A DNA stretch of 64,000 bases. Origin: Azorhizobium doebereinerae UFLA1-100 (GTDB lineage Bacteria > Pseudomonadota > Alphaproteobacteria > Rhizobiales > Xanthobacteraceae). The DNA lies in assembly GCF_000473085.1 (NCBI RefSeq), contig NZ_AXBA01000028.1, forward strand, positions 26,616-90,615, read 5' to 3'. Below are positions 46,202 through 56,109 of this stretch, piece after piece (positions within the stretch are counted from its first letter, which is position 1; the number at the start of each line of letters is the position of its first letter). The notes under the pieces were generated by a model. It saw nothing but the letters and a program-made list of their open reading frames with translations. It was not told where the DNA came from and did no database searches. Made by a program: the position numbers and the translations under genes.

Positions 46202-46299
46202 GTCCTCCCTTCCGCACGTTCAACCGCCGCCGGCTTTGCCCGCAAGCTCACCAGGGCGCGGCGCGCTTGTCCAGCCTGGGGCGACCGCGGAGCGCGGCC

Positions 46300-47856
46300 T
46301 CAGCCGGCCTGGGCGGCAGCGTCCCCGCGCGCGGCCTGCTTCTCGCGGCGGCGCTGGACCGAGGAAGGAATGTTCATGCTCTCCCGGTACTTGGCGACGG
46401 TGCGGCGGGCGATGTCCACACCGTCCTCCTTCAGCTTCTGCACCAGGGTATCGTCGGAGAGCACGTCATCCGCCGTCTCCGCCTCGATGAGGCTCTTGAT
46501 GCGGTGGCGCACCGCCTCGGCCGCATGGGCCTCGCCGCCGCCGGAGGAGGCGATGGAGGAGGAGAAGAAGAACTTCAGCTCCAGCACGCCGCGCGGGGTA
46601 GAGATGTATTTGTTGGAAGTGACGCGGGAGACGGTGGATTCGTGCATGCCGATGGCGTCCGCCACCGTGCGCAGGTTCAGCGGCCGCAGGTGCCGCACGC
46701 CATGCACCAGGAAGGCATCCTGCTGGCGCACAATCTCGCTCGCCACCTTCAGGATGGTCCGGGCGCGCTGGTCGAGCGAGCGGGTGAGCCAGGAGGCGGA
46801 CTGCATGCAGTCGGCAAGGAAGGTCTTCTCCTCCGCCGAGCGCGCCGCCTTGGCCACCGTGGCGTGATAGGTCTGGTTGACCAGCACGCGCGGCAGCGTC
46901 TCGGAATTCAGTTCCACGATCCAGGAGCCGTCGGAGGCGGCGCGCACGAATACGTCCGGCACCAGCGGATGCACCACGCCGCTGCCATAGGCGAGGCCGG
47001 GCTTGGGATCGAGGCGCCGGATCTCGGCGATCATGTCGGCCAGGTCTTCCGCATCCACCCCGCAGACGCGGCGCAAGGCATTGCGGTCGTGGCGGGCCAG
47101 CAGTTCGAGATTGTCGAGCAGCGCCTGCATGGCCGGGTCGCAGCGATCGCGGTCGCGCAGTTGCAGGGCGAGGCATTCGGACAGGGACCGTGCGCCGACG
47201 CCGGAGGGCTCGAAGGTCTGGATGACCCGCAGCACGTCCTCCACCTGCTCACGGGTGGCCCCGAGCTGGGCGGCGACCGCATCGAGATCGCCGGAGAAAT
47301 AGCCGGTCTCGTCGATGAGGCCGATGAGGTTGAGCCCGATGAGCCGTCGCGCCGGGTCGGGCTCTGCCACGGCGAGCTGAGCCTCCAGATGATCGGCAAG
47401 CGTGATCTCGGCGGCCAGGAAGGCCTCCGGATTGTAATCCTCGCCGCGGTCGCCACCGCCGCCGCTGCCCCATTCCACCGAGGAGCCGCCACCCGCCCCC
47501 GCGGCGACGGAGCGCTCGCCGGTGCCTTCGTCGGGAAAGACGTTGCCGAGATCGGTATCGAGGCGGGTCTCTATGGCCTCGCGGGTGGGCGCGAGGTCCG
47601 CCTCCATCCAGTCGCCGCTGACCAAAGCGCCGCTGTCGGGCGGCGGCGGGGGGTCCTCATTGGGATTGGGCAGATCGTGCTCGGCGCTGTCCGGCTCGCT
47701 GGCGCGCTCCAGCAGCGGATTGCGCTCCAACTCCGCCTCCACATAGGCGACGAGCTCGAGGTTCGAGAGCTGCAGCAGCTTGATGGCCTGCATCAGCTGC
47801 GGCGTCATCACCAGAGACTGGCTCTGGCGGAATTCCATCTTGGGGCTCATCGCCAT
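46300..47856 (-). CDS. rpoN: RNA polymerase sigma-54 factor
   Basis: This 518-residue sigma-54 has region I, rich in Gln and Leu (MEFRQSQSLVMTPQLMQAIKLLQLS), which contacts activators. An acidic region II follows (residues about 50-130, with a Gly-rich run). The core-binding domain comes next, then the RpoN box ARRTVAKYRE at the C-terminus, which reads the -24 promoter element. An internal ATG three codons later (MSPKMEF) is an alternative start. It follows lptB as in most proteobacteria, but the usual downstream hpf and ptsN genes are not here. Confidence 0.97.
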   Translation of the reverse strand: MAMSPKMEFRQSQSLVMTPQLMQAIKLLQLSNLELVAYVEAELERNPLLERASEPDSAEHDLPNPNEDPPPPPDSGALVSGDWMEADLAPTREAIETRLDTDLGNVFPDEGTGERSVAAGAGGGSSVEWGSGGGGDRGEDYNPEAFLAAEITLADHLEAQLAVAEPDPARRLIGLNLIGLIDETGYFSGDLDAVAAQLGATREQVEDVLRVIQTFEPSGVGARSLSECLALQLRDRDRCDPAMQALLDNLELLARHDRNALRRVCGVDAEDLADMIAEIRRLDPKPGLAYGSGVVHPLVPDVFVRAASDGSWIVELNSETLPRVLVNQTYHATVAKAARSAEEKTFLADCMQSASWLTRSLDQRARTILKVASEIVRQQDAFLVHGVRHLRPLNLRTVADAIGMHESTVSRVTSNKYISTPRGVLELKFFFSSSIASSGGGEAHAAEAVRHRIKSLIEAETADDVLSDDTLVQKLKEDGVDIARRTVAKYRESMNIPSSVQRRREKQAARGDAAAQAG

Positions 47857-47920
47857 GACGCAAGCCCTCCCCTGCGCTGGCCCCGAACCGCCGTGAAGGA
47901 CGGAAGGTGCCGGGCGCCTG

Positions 47921-48778
47921 TCACAGCCTGAACTCTTCGCCGAGATAGAGCCGCCGCACGTCGGGGCTCGCGACGATGGATTCCGGATCGCCCTCCATCA
48001 GCACGGTGCCGGAATGAATGATGTAGGCCCGGTCGATCAGCCCCAGCGTCTCACGCACGTTATGGTCGGTGATCAGAACGCCGATGCCACGCGTGGTGAG
48101 GTGGCGGACCAGGGACTGGATGTCGCCCACGGCGATCGGATCGATGCCCGCGAACGGCTCGTCCAGCAGCATGAAGGCCGGCCGGCTGGCCAGCGCGCGG
48201 GCGATTTCCACGCGCCGCCGCTCGCCGCCCGACAAGGCGATGGAGGGCGACTTGCGCACGTGGGTGATCTTGAATTCCTCAAGCAGCGCGTCGAGTTCCT
48301 CGGCCCGCCGGCGCTTGTTCGGCTCGGTGATCTCCAGCACCGCGCCGATATTGTCCTCCACCGACAGGCCGCGGAAGATCGAGGCTTCCTGCGGCAGGTA
48401 GCCGATGCCGAGCCGCGCCCGCCGGTACATGGGCATGGGCGTGACGTCATGGCCGTCGAGCTCGATGCGGCCCTGGTCGGCCTTCACCAGGCCGGTGATC
48501 ATGTAGAAGACGGTGGTCTTGCCGGCGCCGTTCGGGCCGAGCAGGCCGACCGCCTCGCCGCGCCGCACGTCCACGCTCACATCCCGGACGACCTTGCGCC
48601 CGCCGTAGGATTTGGCCAGGCCGAACGCCGCCAGCGAACCTTCGCCGGTCTCGGGGTCATAGTCCCCGCCCTCGTCCCACTGCTCGTCCGCGTCATCATA
48701 GTCCGCCTGGCTGCTGGGCCCGGCGGGAGTGGCGTGCGCGCGTGTGGTGTTTTTGCCGAACATGGACAGGACGTTCAT
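47921..48778 (-). CDS. lptB: LPS export ABC transporter ATPase LptB
   Basis: This 285-residue ATPase powers lipopolysaccharide extraction from the inner membrane. It has Walker [10 protein letters not shown], an [13 protein letters not shown] signature, Walker [14 protein letters not shown], and the LptB-typical [17 protein letters not shown]. It carries about 45 extra N-terminal residues, acidic and low-complexity ([23 protein letters not shown]), before the ATPase core; most LptB proteins are about 240 residues. An ATG at 48778 begins the extension. It lies between lptA and rpoN. Confidence 0.93.
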   Translation of the reverse strand: MNVLSMFGKNTTRAHATPAGPSSQADYDDADEQWDEGGDYDPETGEGSLAAFGLAKSYGGRKVVRDVSVDVRRGEAVGLLGPNGAGKTTVFYMITGLVKADQGRIELDGHDVTPMPMYRRARLGIGYLPQEASIFRGLSVEDNIGAVLEITEPNKRRRAEELDALLEEFKITHVRKSPSIALSGGERRRVEIARALASRPAFMLLDEPFAGIDPIAVGDIQSLVRHLTTRGIGVLITDHNVRETLGLIDRAYIIHSGTVLMEGDPESIVASPDVRRLYLGEEFRL

Positions 48779-48892
48779 CCCGGGCTCCGGTGTGCAGCCC
48801 CCTGCCATGGGTTGTAATGGGTCCAAAGGCCCGACGCAATGCAGCATGCAAAAAATGGGCCGAAAGGCGCATGCGTCGCCGGAAACCAGACA

Positions 48893-48924
48893 CCGGCACG
48901 CACCCGGAAGGGCGCGCGTGCCGG
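48893..48924. promoter_or_regulatory. Strong hairpin between lptA and lptB
   Basis: CCGGCACGC (48893-48901) pairs perfectly with GCGTGCCGG (48916-48924), a 9-bp stem 24 bases after the lptA stop. No T run follows, so it is more likely an RNA-processing or stability element than a terminator, or a partial attenuator between lptCA and lptB-rpoN. Confidence 0.4.
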
Positions 48925-48948
48925 CTCAAGCGCCTCAGGGGCGCAAGG

Positions 48949-49542
48949 TCAGCGCTTCGGCTGACCCGGCTGCCCGGGCTGATCCTGCTTCATGCTGCCC
49001 GGAACGATCAGGCTTTCCACCCGGCCGCCCTCGAATTTCGAGACGCCCGAGGTGAGATCCACCACCAGCCGCTTGCCGCGGATCACGTTGGGGCCCTGGG
49101 TCAGCACGACGGGGTTGCCGTTCATGGTGACCGTATTGGTCTTCATCTCGAAAACGCCGGTATCGCCGGTGGCGGTCTGGTCCTTTGTCTGAACCACGAC
49201 ACCGCCTGTCGCCTCGATCTTGCGGATCTTGCTGGATTCCGTCGGCGCCGTGCCCTGGACACCGGCGGCCACGTCGCCATCGTAGAACACCAGAAGCTGC
49301 GGGCTGCGCAGCGTGGTGTCGCCCTGCGTCACCACCACGTTGCCGGCGAACACCGCCTGCTTTTCCTTGTCACGCACTTCGAGCGTGTTGGAATTGATGC
49401 GGATCGGCTCGTCGCGATTGCGCGCGAAGCCCTGGAGGGCATTCGGCGGGCCGGCCGGCTGCTGGGGCTGCTGGGCGAGAACGGGCGTGCTCAGGACCAC
49501 GAGCAGAGCGGCGGCCGTGAGGCCGAAGGACAGGGGATTCAT
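48949..49542 (-). CDS. lptA: Lipopolysaccharide transport periplasmic protein LptA
   Basis: This 197-residue OstA/LptA-fold protein bridges the periplasm for LPS transport. It has a signal peptide (LSFGLTAAALLVVLSTPVLAQ) and the beta-jellyroll pattern INSNTLEVRDKEKQAVFAGNVVVTQGDTTLRS. The ATG at 49542 overlaps the lptC stop (ATGA), and the C-terminal tail is Gln/Pro/Gly-rich. It is part of the lptC-lptA-lptB-rpoN block. Confidence 0.92.
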   Translation of the reverse strand: MNPLSFGLTAAALLVVLSTPVLAQQPQQPAGPPNALQGFARNRDEPIRINSNTLEVRDKEKQAVFAGNVVVTQGDTTLRSPQLLVFYDGDVAAGVQGTAPTESSKIRKIEATGGVVVQTKDQTATGDTGVFEMKTNTVTMNGNPVVLTQGPNVIRGKRLVVDLTSGVSKFEGGRVESLIVPGSMKQDQPGQPGQPKR

Positions 49543-50264
49543 TGCTTCACGATAGGCTGGGGCGCAGGCGCGGCCGGGGGTTCGCTCTTGGGCAGGCTGG
49601 AGAGGCGGAAGTCCAATTGCACATTCCCCTCGAAAAAGGCGCGGCTGCCGCGATCGGAGATCTTCATGCGGTCGGACACCAGCCGGCCGTCCATATAAGT
49701 GAGGACCACGGGATGGGCGGTGGTGACGGAACCCGCCTTCACGTCCACGTCCGCATCCTGCATTTTGCCCGCATATCCGCCATTGGTGGCAAGGTCCACC
49801 CCGTCGGACAGCGTTATGAACTGCGTCTTGGTATCGAGCGTGCCGGTATGGGACTTCACCGTCGCCCAACCCTTGTTGGCCAGCTCCAGCCGCGCGGAGA
49901 CATCCGTCAGGCCGATGATGTCCGGCCGCGTGACGTCCTGCGTCGCGGCGCCGGCGGAGATGTTGTAGGCGCGATTATCGTCGGTGAAGCCGGTCAGCTT
50001 GGGCGCCTCCATGGTGAGGCGCGTGCCCGACAGGCTCAGCGTGCCGAGCTCGAACGGCAGTTCCATCTTCATGGCCAGCCGGCCGACCAGCGGCACGGCG
50101 ATCATCAGCGCCAGCGCCACCGCGATGGAGATCGGCAGCACGCGCTTGATCCAGCGCACCCGCGCGCTGTGGCGCCGGGCGCGGCTGAAATCCGGTGCCG
50201 GCCGCGCCGTGAAGGCCGCGACGTCCGGACGTTCCATATCTTGAGGCGACACGTGTCTGTTCAT
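49539..50264 (-). CDS. lptC: LPS export protein LptC
   Basis: This 241-residue inner-membrane protein has one N-terminal transmembrane helix (LPISIAVALALMIAVPLVG, about residues 43-61) and a periplasmic LptC jellyroll domain ending with GRLVSDRMKISDRGSRAFFEGNVQLDF. It hands LPS from LptBFG to LptA. It is the first gene of the minus-strand lpt-rpoN block; the 240 bp before it probably hold the promoter, but no clear box was seen. Confidence 0.9.
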   Translation of the reverse strand: MNRHVSPQDMERPDVAAFTARPAPDFSRARRHSARVRWIKRVLPISIAVALALMIAVPLVGRLAMKMELPFELGTLSLSGTRLTMEAPKLTGFTDDNRAYNISAGAATQDVTRPDIIGLTDVSARLELANKGWATVKSHTGTLDTKTQFITLSDGVDLATNGGYAGKMQDADVDVKAGSVTTAHPVVLTYMDGRLVSDRMKISDRGSRAFFEGNVQLDFRLSSLPKSEPPAAPAPQPIVKQ

Positions 50265-50506
50265 AGCTCACTGTTCGGGAACAGGCGCATGCGCCACGGC
50301 CCCTTCCTGGCTTGAATGCCCCGCCTGTCGCGCACGCCCCCGCGCGCCAGCGGTCTCAAATCATGAAGCACGGCCCATCTGGCGCCGAGCATCACCCGAA
50401 AGCCATATGGCGCGCAAGTCGCGCCACGCAAGCCCGGCGGTATCATGAGGGGCCGAAGCCCGTCCTGATGACCGGCCCGCACCGCCAGCATCCCGTGGGC
50501 ATGGTC

Positions 50507-51127
50507 TCACGAATGGGCAAAAATGTCCTCTTCGGACCAGCCCGCGAGATCCAGCGCGGCGCGCGTGGGCAGGAAGGCGAAGCATTCAGCCGCCAGCGCC
50601 GCCCGCCCGTCGCGGACCAGCATGGCCTCCAGCTTCTCCTTGCAGCCGTGCAAATAGAGCACGTCCGACGCGGCATAGGAGAGCTGGGCGTCGCTGAGTT
50701 CCGCCGCCGCCCAGTCCGAGCTCTGCTGCTGCTTCGACAGATCGACGCCGAGCAGTTCCCGCACCAGATCCTTGAGCCCGTGGCGGTCGGTATAGGTGCG
50801 CACCAGGCGCGAAGCGATCTTGGTGCAGAACACCGGCGCCGTGGTCACGCCGAAGGTGTGCTGGAGGACCGCGATGTCGAATCGGCCGAAATGGAACAGC
50901 TTCACCACCGCCGGATCCGCCAGGAGGCGCACCAGATTCGGCGCGCTGGCGGCGGTCGCGCCGGCGGGGATCTGAACGAGGTCGGCCGTCCCGTCGCCGT
51001 TCGACAGCTGCACCAGGCACAGGCGGTCGCGATGCGGCCGGAGGCCAAGCGTCTCGGTGTCGATGGCGACGATCGGCGCGGGCCGGAAGGTGTCCGGCAG
51101 GTCGCCGCGGTGAAGGCGGATGGTCAT
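50507..51127 (-). CDS. Ribonuclease D-like 3'-5' exonuclease
   Basis: This 206-residue protein contains just the DEDDy exonuclease domain: Exo I AIDTETLG (D23 and E25), Exo II FHFGRFDIAVL and Exo III YAASDVLYLHG with the catalytic Tyr and Asp. The HRDC domains of E. coli RNase D are missing, which is normal for the short alphaproteobacterial form. It probably trims tRNA and other structured RNA 3' ends. A tRNA gene lies upstream on the same strand. Confidence 0.88.
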   Translation of the reverse strand: MTIRLHRGDLPDTFRPAPIVAIDTETLGLRPHRDRLCLVQLSNGDGTADLVQIPAGATAASAPNLVRLLADPAVVKLFHFGRFDIAVLQHTFGVTTAPVFCTKIASRLVRTYTDRHGLKDLVRELLGVDLSKQQQSSDWAAAELSDAQLSYAASDVLYLHGCKEKLEAMLVRDGRAALAAECFAFLPTRAALDLAGWSEEDIFAHS

Positions 51128-51445
51128 GGCGTCGAAAAATCCTGAGCCGGAAACGGTTTGAGCGGCTTCTAGAACAACTCGCGGAAAAGTTGAAGCGGCG
51201 AAGCCGGGCGAGGCGCACAGGTTCATCCGATTCGCGCTGATTCGGGCGGCGGCGCCATGTCTGACCGACAGCCTGCCTCCGCCCATGGCGAATCATATCG
51301 AGAACGGGCGCGCCGCACGCGGGCGGACCGCTCAGCCGACGCAAAAACTGGAAAGGGGGCGCTGCAAAGGCGCGAGATCAGGGCAGAGGCAGAAGCCGGA
51401 TGGTCCGGGTCGCCGTCAGATGCCGATGTCTGCGGAAATGATGTT
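51128..51445. other. 318-bp intergenic region between RNase D and tRNA-Ala
   Basis: No coding sequence or stable hairpin with a T tract was recognised. Overlapping small open frames continue into the tRNA gene and are not credible. It should contain the tRNA terminator and the promoter of the RNase D gene. Confidence 0.4.
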
Positions 51446-51521
<76 letters not shown>

Positions 51522-51662
51522 ACAATGTCGCGGGCTGCGGACCTCATCGAAGAAGATCAATGATCTTCTGGACTTGGCCCGCCGGGAAAGTCCCGCGACG
51601 GGCACCGGGGAGATGTTTGCTCCCCGGCGAGGACGGCCTTTAAGCACAGGCCGGAGAGGACA

Positions 51663-52064
51663 TCAAGCCTCTTCGTCGTCTTCGAGGCCCTCTCCGATCA
51701 AATCGGAGACGTCATCCCCATCATCTTCGTCTTCCTCGAGGAACGTGTCGTCGTCCGTGTCCGCGTCGATTTCCTCGTCCACGTCCACGTCGTCGGCGCC
51801 CGGAACGCTCTTGGCGCCGGTCGTTTCCTCTTCCGCTTCCTCGAGGCTGATGACCTCGACGTCAGCGACTTCATCCACTTCCGGTTCCTCGGCAACGGCA
51901 GCGCGCGCTTCGGCACGGCTGCCGGCCCGCGGGGCCGGCTCAAAGAAGGAGCGCGGATAGGATTCGCCCGTGAACGGGGAAACCACGGGATCCTTGTTCA
52001 GGTCGTAGAACTTGCGCCCTGTCACGGGACAGACGCGCTTCGTTCCGAGTTCGGGCTTCGCCAC
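51663..52064 (-). CDS. TIGR02300-type FYDLN-motif acidic protein
   Basis: This 133-residue alphaproteobacterial protein of unknown function has an N-terminal segment with two cysteines or nearby ligands and the diagnostic motif ELGTKRVCPVTGRKFYDLNKDPVVSPFTG, suggestive of a small zinc-ribbon-like fold. The C-terminal two thirds are strongly acidic low complexity (runs of Asp and Glu). The GTG at 52064 was chosen because the motif begins a few residues later. It is divergent from aroA, a conserved neighbour in this group. Confidence 0.85.
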   Translation of the reverse strand: MAKPELGTKRVCPVTGRKFYDLNKDPVVSPFTGESYPRSFFEPAPRAGSRAEARAAVAEEPEVDEVADVEVISLEEAEEETTGAKSVPGADDVDVDEEIDADTDDDTFLEEDEDDGDDVSDLIGEGLEDDEEA

Positions 52065-52092
52065 GGCAAAGATCCTCGGCGGGTCATTGTAA

Positions 52093-53628
<1,536 letters not shown>

Positions 53629-53636
53629 GGCGCGGC

Positions 53637-54266
53637 ATGATCATCGCCATCGACGGACCGGCGGCTTCCGGCAAGGGGACGCTGGGCAAGCGCATCGCCG
53701 GCCATCTCGGCCTCGCCCATCTGGATACCGGGCTGCTCTACCGGGCGGTTGCGGCGCAATGCCTGGCCCGGGGCGTGCTGGACGACGTGGCGGCTTCCGC
53801 GGAAGCAGCCCGCAGCCTGGACGTGGGGACGCTCGACCCCGCCCACCTGCGCACCGGCGCCCTGGGGGAGGCCGCGTCCGTAGTGGCGGCCCGCCGCGAG
53901 GTGCGCGCGGCCCTGGTGGACCTCCAGCGGCGCTTTGCCGCCCGGCCCGGCGGCGCCGTGCTGGACGGTCGCGACATCGGCACCGTCATCTGCCCCGACG
54001 CCACGGTGAAGCTGTTCGTCACCGCCTCGCCCGAGGTGCGGGCGGAGCGCAGATTCAAGGAGTTGGCGGCCCGCGACCCGCTCGCCTCCTACGAGGCCGT
54101 TCTGGCGGACATCCACAAGCGCGATGCCCGCGACAGCGGCCGCGCCACCGCCCCGCTGGCGCGGGCGGACGACGCCATCCTGCTGGACACGTCCGGCCTC
54201 GGCATCGAGGAAGCGTTCCAGGCCGCGCTCGACATCATCGAGGCGGCGCGGACCCGGCGGGGCTAG
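53637..54266 (+). CDS. cmk: Cytidylate kinase
   Basis: This 209-residue kinase phosphorylates CMP and dCMP. The P-loop GPAASGKGT is at residues 7-15, the CMP-binding region has LDTGLLYRAVA and LDGRDIGTVICPDA, and RKR-type DPLASYEAVLADIHKRDARDS forms the lid. The order aroA-cmk is common in alphaproteobacteria and is usually followed by rpsA; here it is followed instead by a cobalamin riboswitch and cob genes. Confidence 0.95.
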   Translation: MIIAIDGPAASGKGTLGKRIAGHLGLAHLDTGLLYRAVAAQCLARGVLDDVAASAEAARSLDVGTLDPAHLRTGALGEAASVVAARREVRAALVDLQRRFAARPGGAVLDGRDIGTVICPDATVKLFVTASPEVRAERRFKELAARDPLASYEAVLADIHKRDARDSGRATAPLARADDAILLDTSGLGIEEAFQAALDIIEAARTRRG

Positions 54267-54309
54267 CCGGCTTCATTGACATCCTGCCGGGCCAGCCCTT
54301 TAGTGGCGG

Positions 54310-54514
54310 CATCGATGGTCCCGGTCGCGCGGTTCGCCGCGTCGCCGGGTGAAAAGGGAATGCGACGCGGACCTTGAGGTCCGCTGACCGCAGCTGCCCC
54401 CGCAACTGTAGGCGGCGAGCCCGTGCCAGACAGCCACTGGACGTCCGGATGTTCCGGGCGCCGGGAAGGCGGCACAGGGCCGCGACCCGCCAGCCAGGAG
54501 ACCTGCCATCGATG
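54310..54514 (+). promoter_or_regulatory. Adenosylcobalamin riboswitch
   Basis: The leader contains the conserved cobalamin aptamer elements in order: GGGTGAAAAGGGAA (54347-54360), GCTGCCCCCGCAACTGTA (54393-54410, the B12 box region), GCCACTGG (54433-54440), CCGGGAAGGC (54461-54470) and the 3' GCCAGGAGACCTGCC (54493-54507). CATCGATGG (54310-54318) can pair with CCATCGATG (54506-54514) to close the structure; this covers the proposed start codon of the next gene. Bound cobalamin should switch off the cob operon downstream. Confidence 0.95.
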
Positions 54515-55045
54515 AGGAGTGCGCCGGGCGGGGTGCCCTGGCAACGCGCCCTTTCCGCCCGTTCGCGGGCCTGCTGCACCCATGGACCGGCCTCCTTGGA
54601 CCTGCCGTTGCAGCCGCTTGATTCCGCCGGACCGCTGGACGAACCGGCCGCCGCGCCGCCCGAGGCCGTCGGCGAGGCCGCGACGCTGGTGACGCTGTTC
54701 GTCTGCACCACCTGCAAGACCGCCGGCGCTGAGGCCGGCACGCCGCCCGCCGGGCAGCAGCTCTACGCCGCCGCGCGGGCCGCCGGCGACGGCTCGGTGG
54801 CCGTGCGCGAGGTCCAGTGCCTCGCCAATTGCAAGCGCGGCCTCAGCGCCGCCCTGGTGCGCGCCGGGGGGTGGTCCTACGTCTTTGGCGACCTCACGCC
54901 TGAGTCCGCCGGAGATCTCCTGGCCGGCGGCCGGCTGTTCCGCGATGCGGCCGACGGCCTGATGCCCTGGCGCGGGCGCCCGGACGCGCTGAAGCGCGGC
55001 ATGATCGCTCGCATCCCTCCCCTTTCCCTGCCGCCGTCCGCATGA
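54512..55045 (+). CDS. DUF1636 family protein (cob-operon metal-binding protein)
   Basis: This 177-residue protein carries the DUF1636 pattern of cysteines, VTLFVCTTCKTA and VQCLANCKRGLSAAL, followed by GGWSYVFGDLTPESA. The paired CxxC and CxxxC suggest a metal or Fe-S site. It is commonly found beside cobW, and a role in cobalt handling is likely but not proven. The N-terminal 50 residues are low-complexity, so the true start may be a downstream GTG (54533). The stop overlaps cobW (ATGA). Confidence 0.78.
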   Translation: MRSAPGGVPWQRALSARSRACCTHGPASLDLPLQPLDSAGPLDEPAAAPPEAVGEAATLVTLFVCTTCKTAGAEAGTPPAGQQLYAAARAAGDGSVAVREVQCLANCKRGLSAALVRAGGWSYVFGDLTPESAGDLLAGGRLFRDAADGLMPWRGRPDALKRGMIARIPPLSLPPSA

Positions 55046-56106
55046 CGCGCGCCCCGTTCGGAGCCTCCATGAGCACGTCCCCCTCCCTCGCCCGCATCCC
55101 CTGCACCATCGTCACGGGCTTCCTGGGCGCCGGAAAAACCACGCTGATCCGCCACCTGCTGGAAAATACCAACGGCAAGCGCCTCGTGGTCATCGTCAAT
55201 GAATTCGGCGATGTGGGCATCGACGGCGAGATCCTGAAGGGCTGCGGCATCGAGGCCTGCCCGGAGGACAATATCGTCGAACTGTCCAACGGCTGCCTGT
55301 GCTGCACGGTGGCCGACGACTTCGTGCCCGCCCTCGACCAGATCCTCGCCCGCGAGGTGGACCACATCCTCATCGAGACCTCCGGCCTCGCGCTGCCCAA
55401 GCCGCTGGTCCAGGCCTTCCAGTGGCCGGCCATCAAGAGCCGGGTGACGGTGGACGGCGTGGTCGCGGTGGTGGACGGCCCGGCGCTGGCGGAAGGCCGG
55501 GTGGCGCATGACCTCGACGCCCTCGCCGCGCAGCGCTCGGCCGACGACAGCCTCGACCATGACGACCCAGTGGAAGAGGTGTTCGAGGACCAGATCGCCT
55601 GCGCCGATCTCGTCATCATCTCCAAGTCCGACCTGATGGACGCCGCCGCCTCGCAGACGGCTGGCGAGCGCGTCGCCGCCGCCCTGCCGCGCGCGGTCAG
55701 CGTGGTCCGCTCCGCCGGCGGCAAGGTGGATGCGAGCGTCATGCTCGGCCTCGGCGTCGGCACGGAAGACCAGATCGACGCCCGCAAGACCCATCACGAC
55801 GACGAGCTCGACCACGACCACGACGATTTCGACAGCTTCGTCGTGCCGCTGCCGGAAATCACCGACCCCGCCGGCCTCGCCGCTCGCGTCACGGCGGCCG
55901 CGGAAGCACCCGACGTGCTGCGCGTGAAGGGCTTCGCCGCCGTCACAGGCAAGCCGTTGCGCCTGCTGGTGCAGGGCGTCGGCCCGCGCGTCTCGCATCA
56001 TTTCGACCGTCCCTGGCGGGCGGACGAGACCCGCGCCGGCGCACTGGTGGTGATCGGCCTCAAGGGCTTCGACCGCGCGGCGGTGGAGCGGGCGCTGCTC
56101 GGCTGA
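55042..56106 (+). CDS. cobW: CobW family GTP-binding metallochaperone
   Basis: This 354-residue G3E GTPase is thought to deliver cobalt to the cobaltochelatase. The P-loop GFLGAGKTT is at residues 26-34, the metal-binding CxCC is C85-L-C87-C88 in NGCLCCTV, and a His/Asp-rich tract (HHDDELDHDHDD) lies between the GTPase and C-terminal CobW_C domains. A second start at the tenth codon (MSTSPS) is possible. It is coupled upstream to the DUF1636 gene and followed after 3 bp by cobN. Confidence 0.94.
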   Translation: MTRAPFGASMSTSPSLARIPCTIVTGFLGAGKTTLIRHLLENTNGKRLVVIVNEFGDVGIDGEILKGCGIEACPEDNIVELSNGCLCCTVADDFVPALDQILAREVDHILIETSGLALPKPLVQAFQWPAIKSRVTVDGVVAVVDGPALAEGRVAHDLDALAAQRSADDSLDHDDPVEEVFEDQIACADLVIISKSDLMDAAASQTAGERVAAALPRAVSVVRSAGGKVDASVMLGLGVGTEDQIDARKTHHDDELDHDHDDFDSFVVPLPEITDPAGLAARVTAAAEAPDVLRVKGFAAVTGKPLRLLVQGVGPRVSHHFDRPWRADETRAGALVVIGLKGFDRAAVERALLG

Positions 56107-56109
56107 GCC

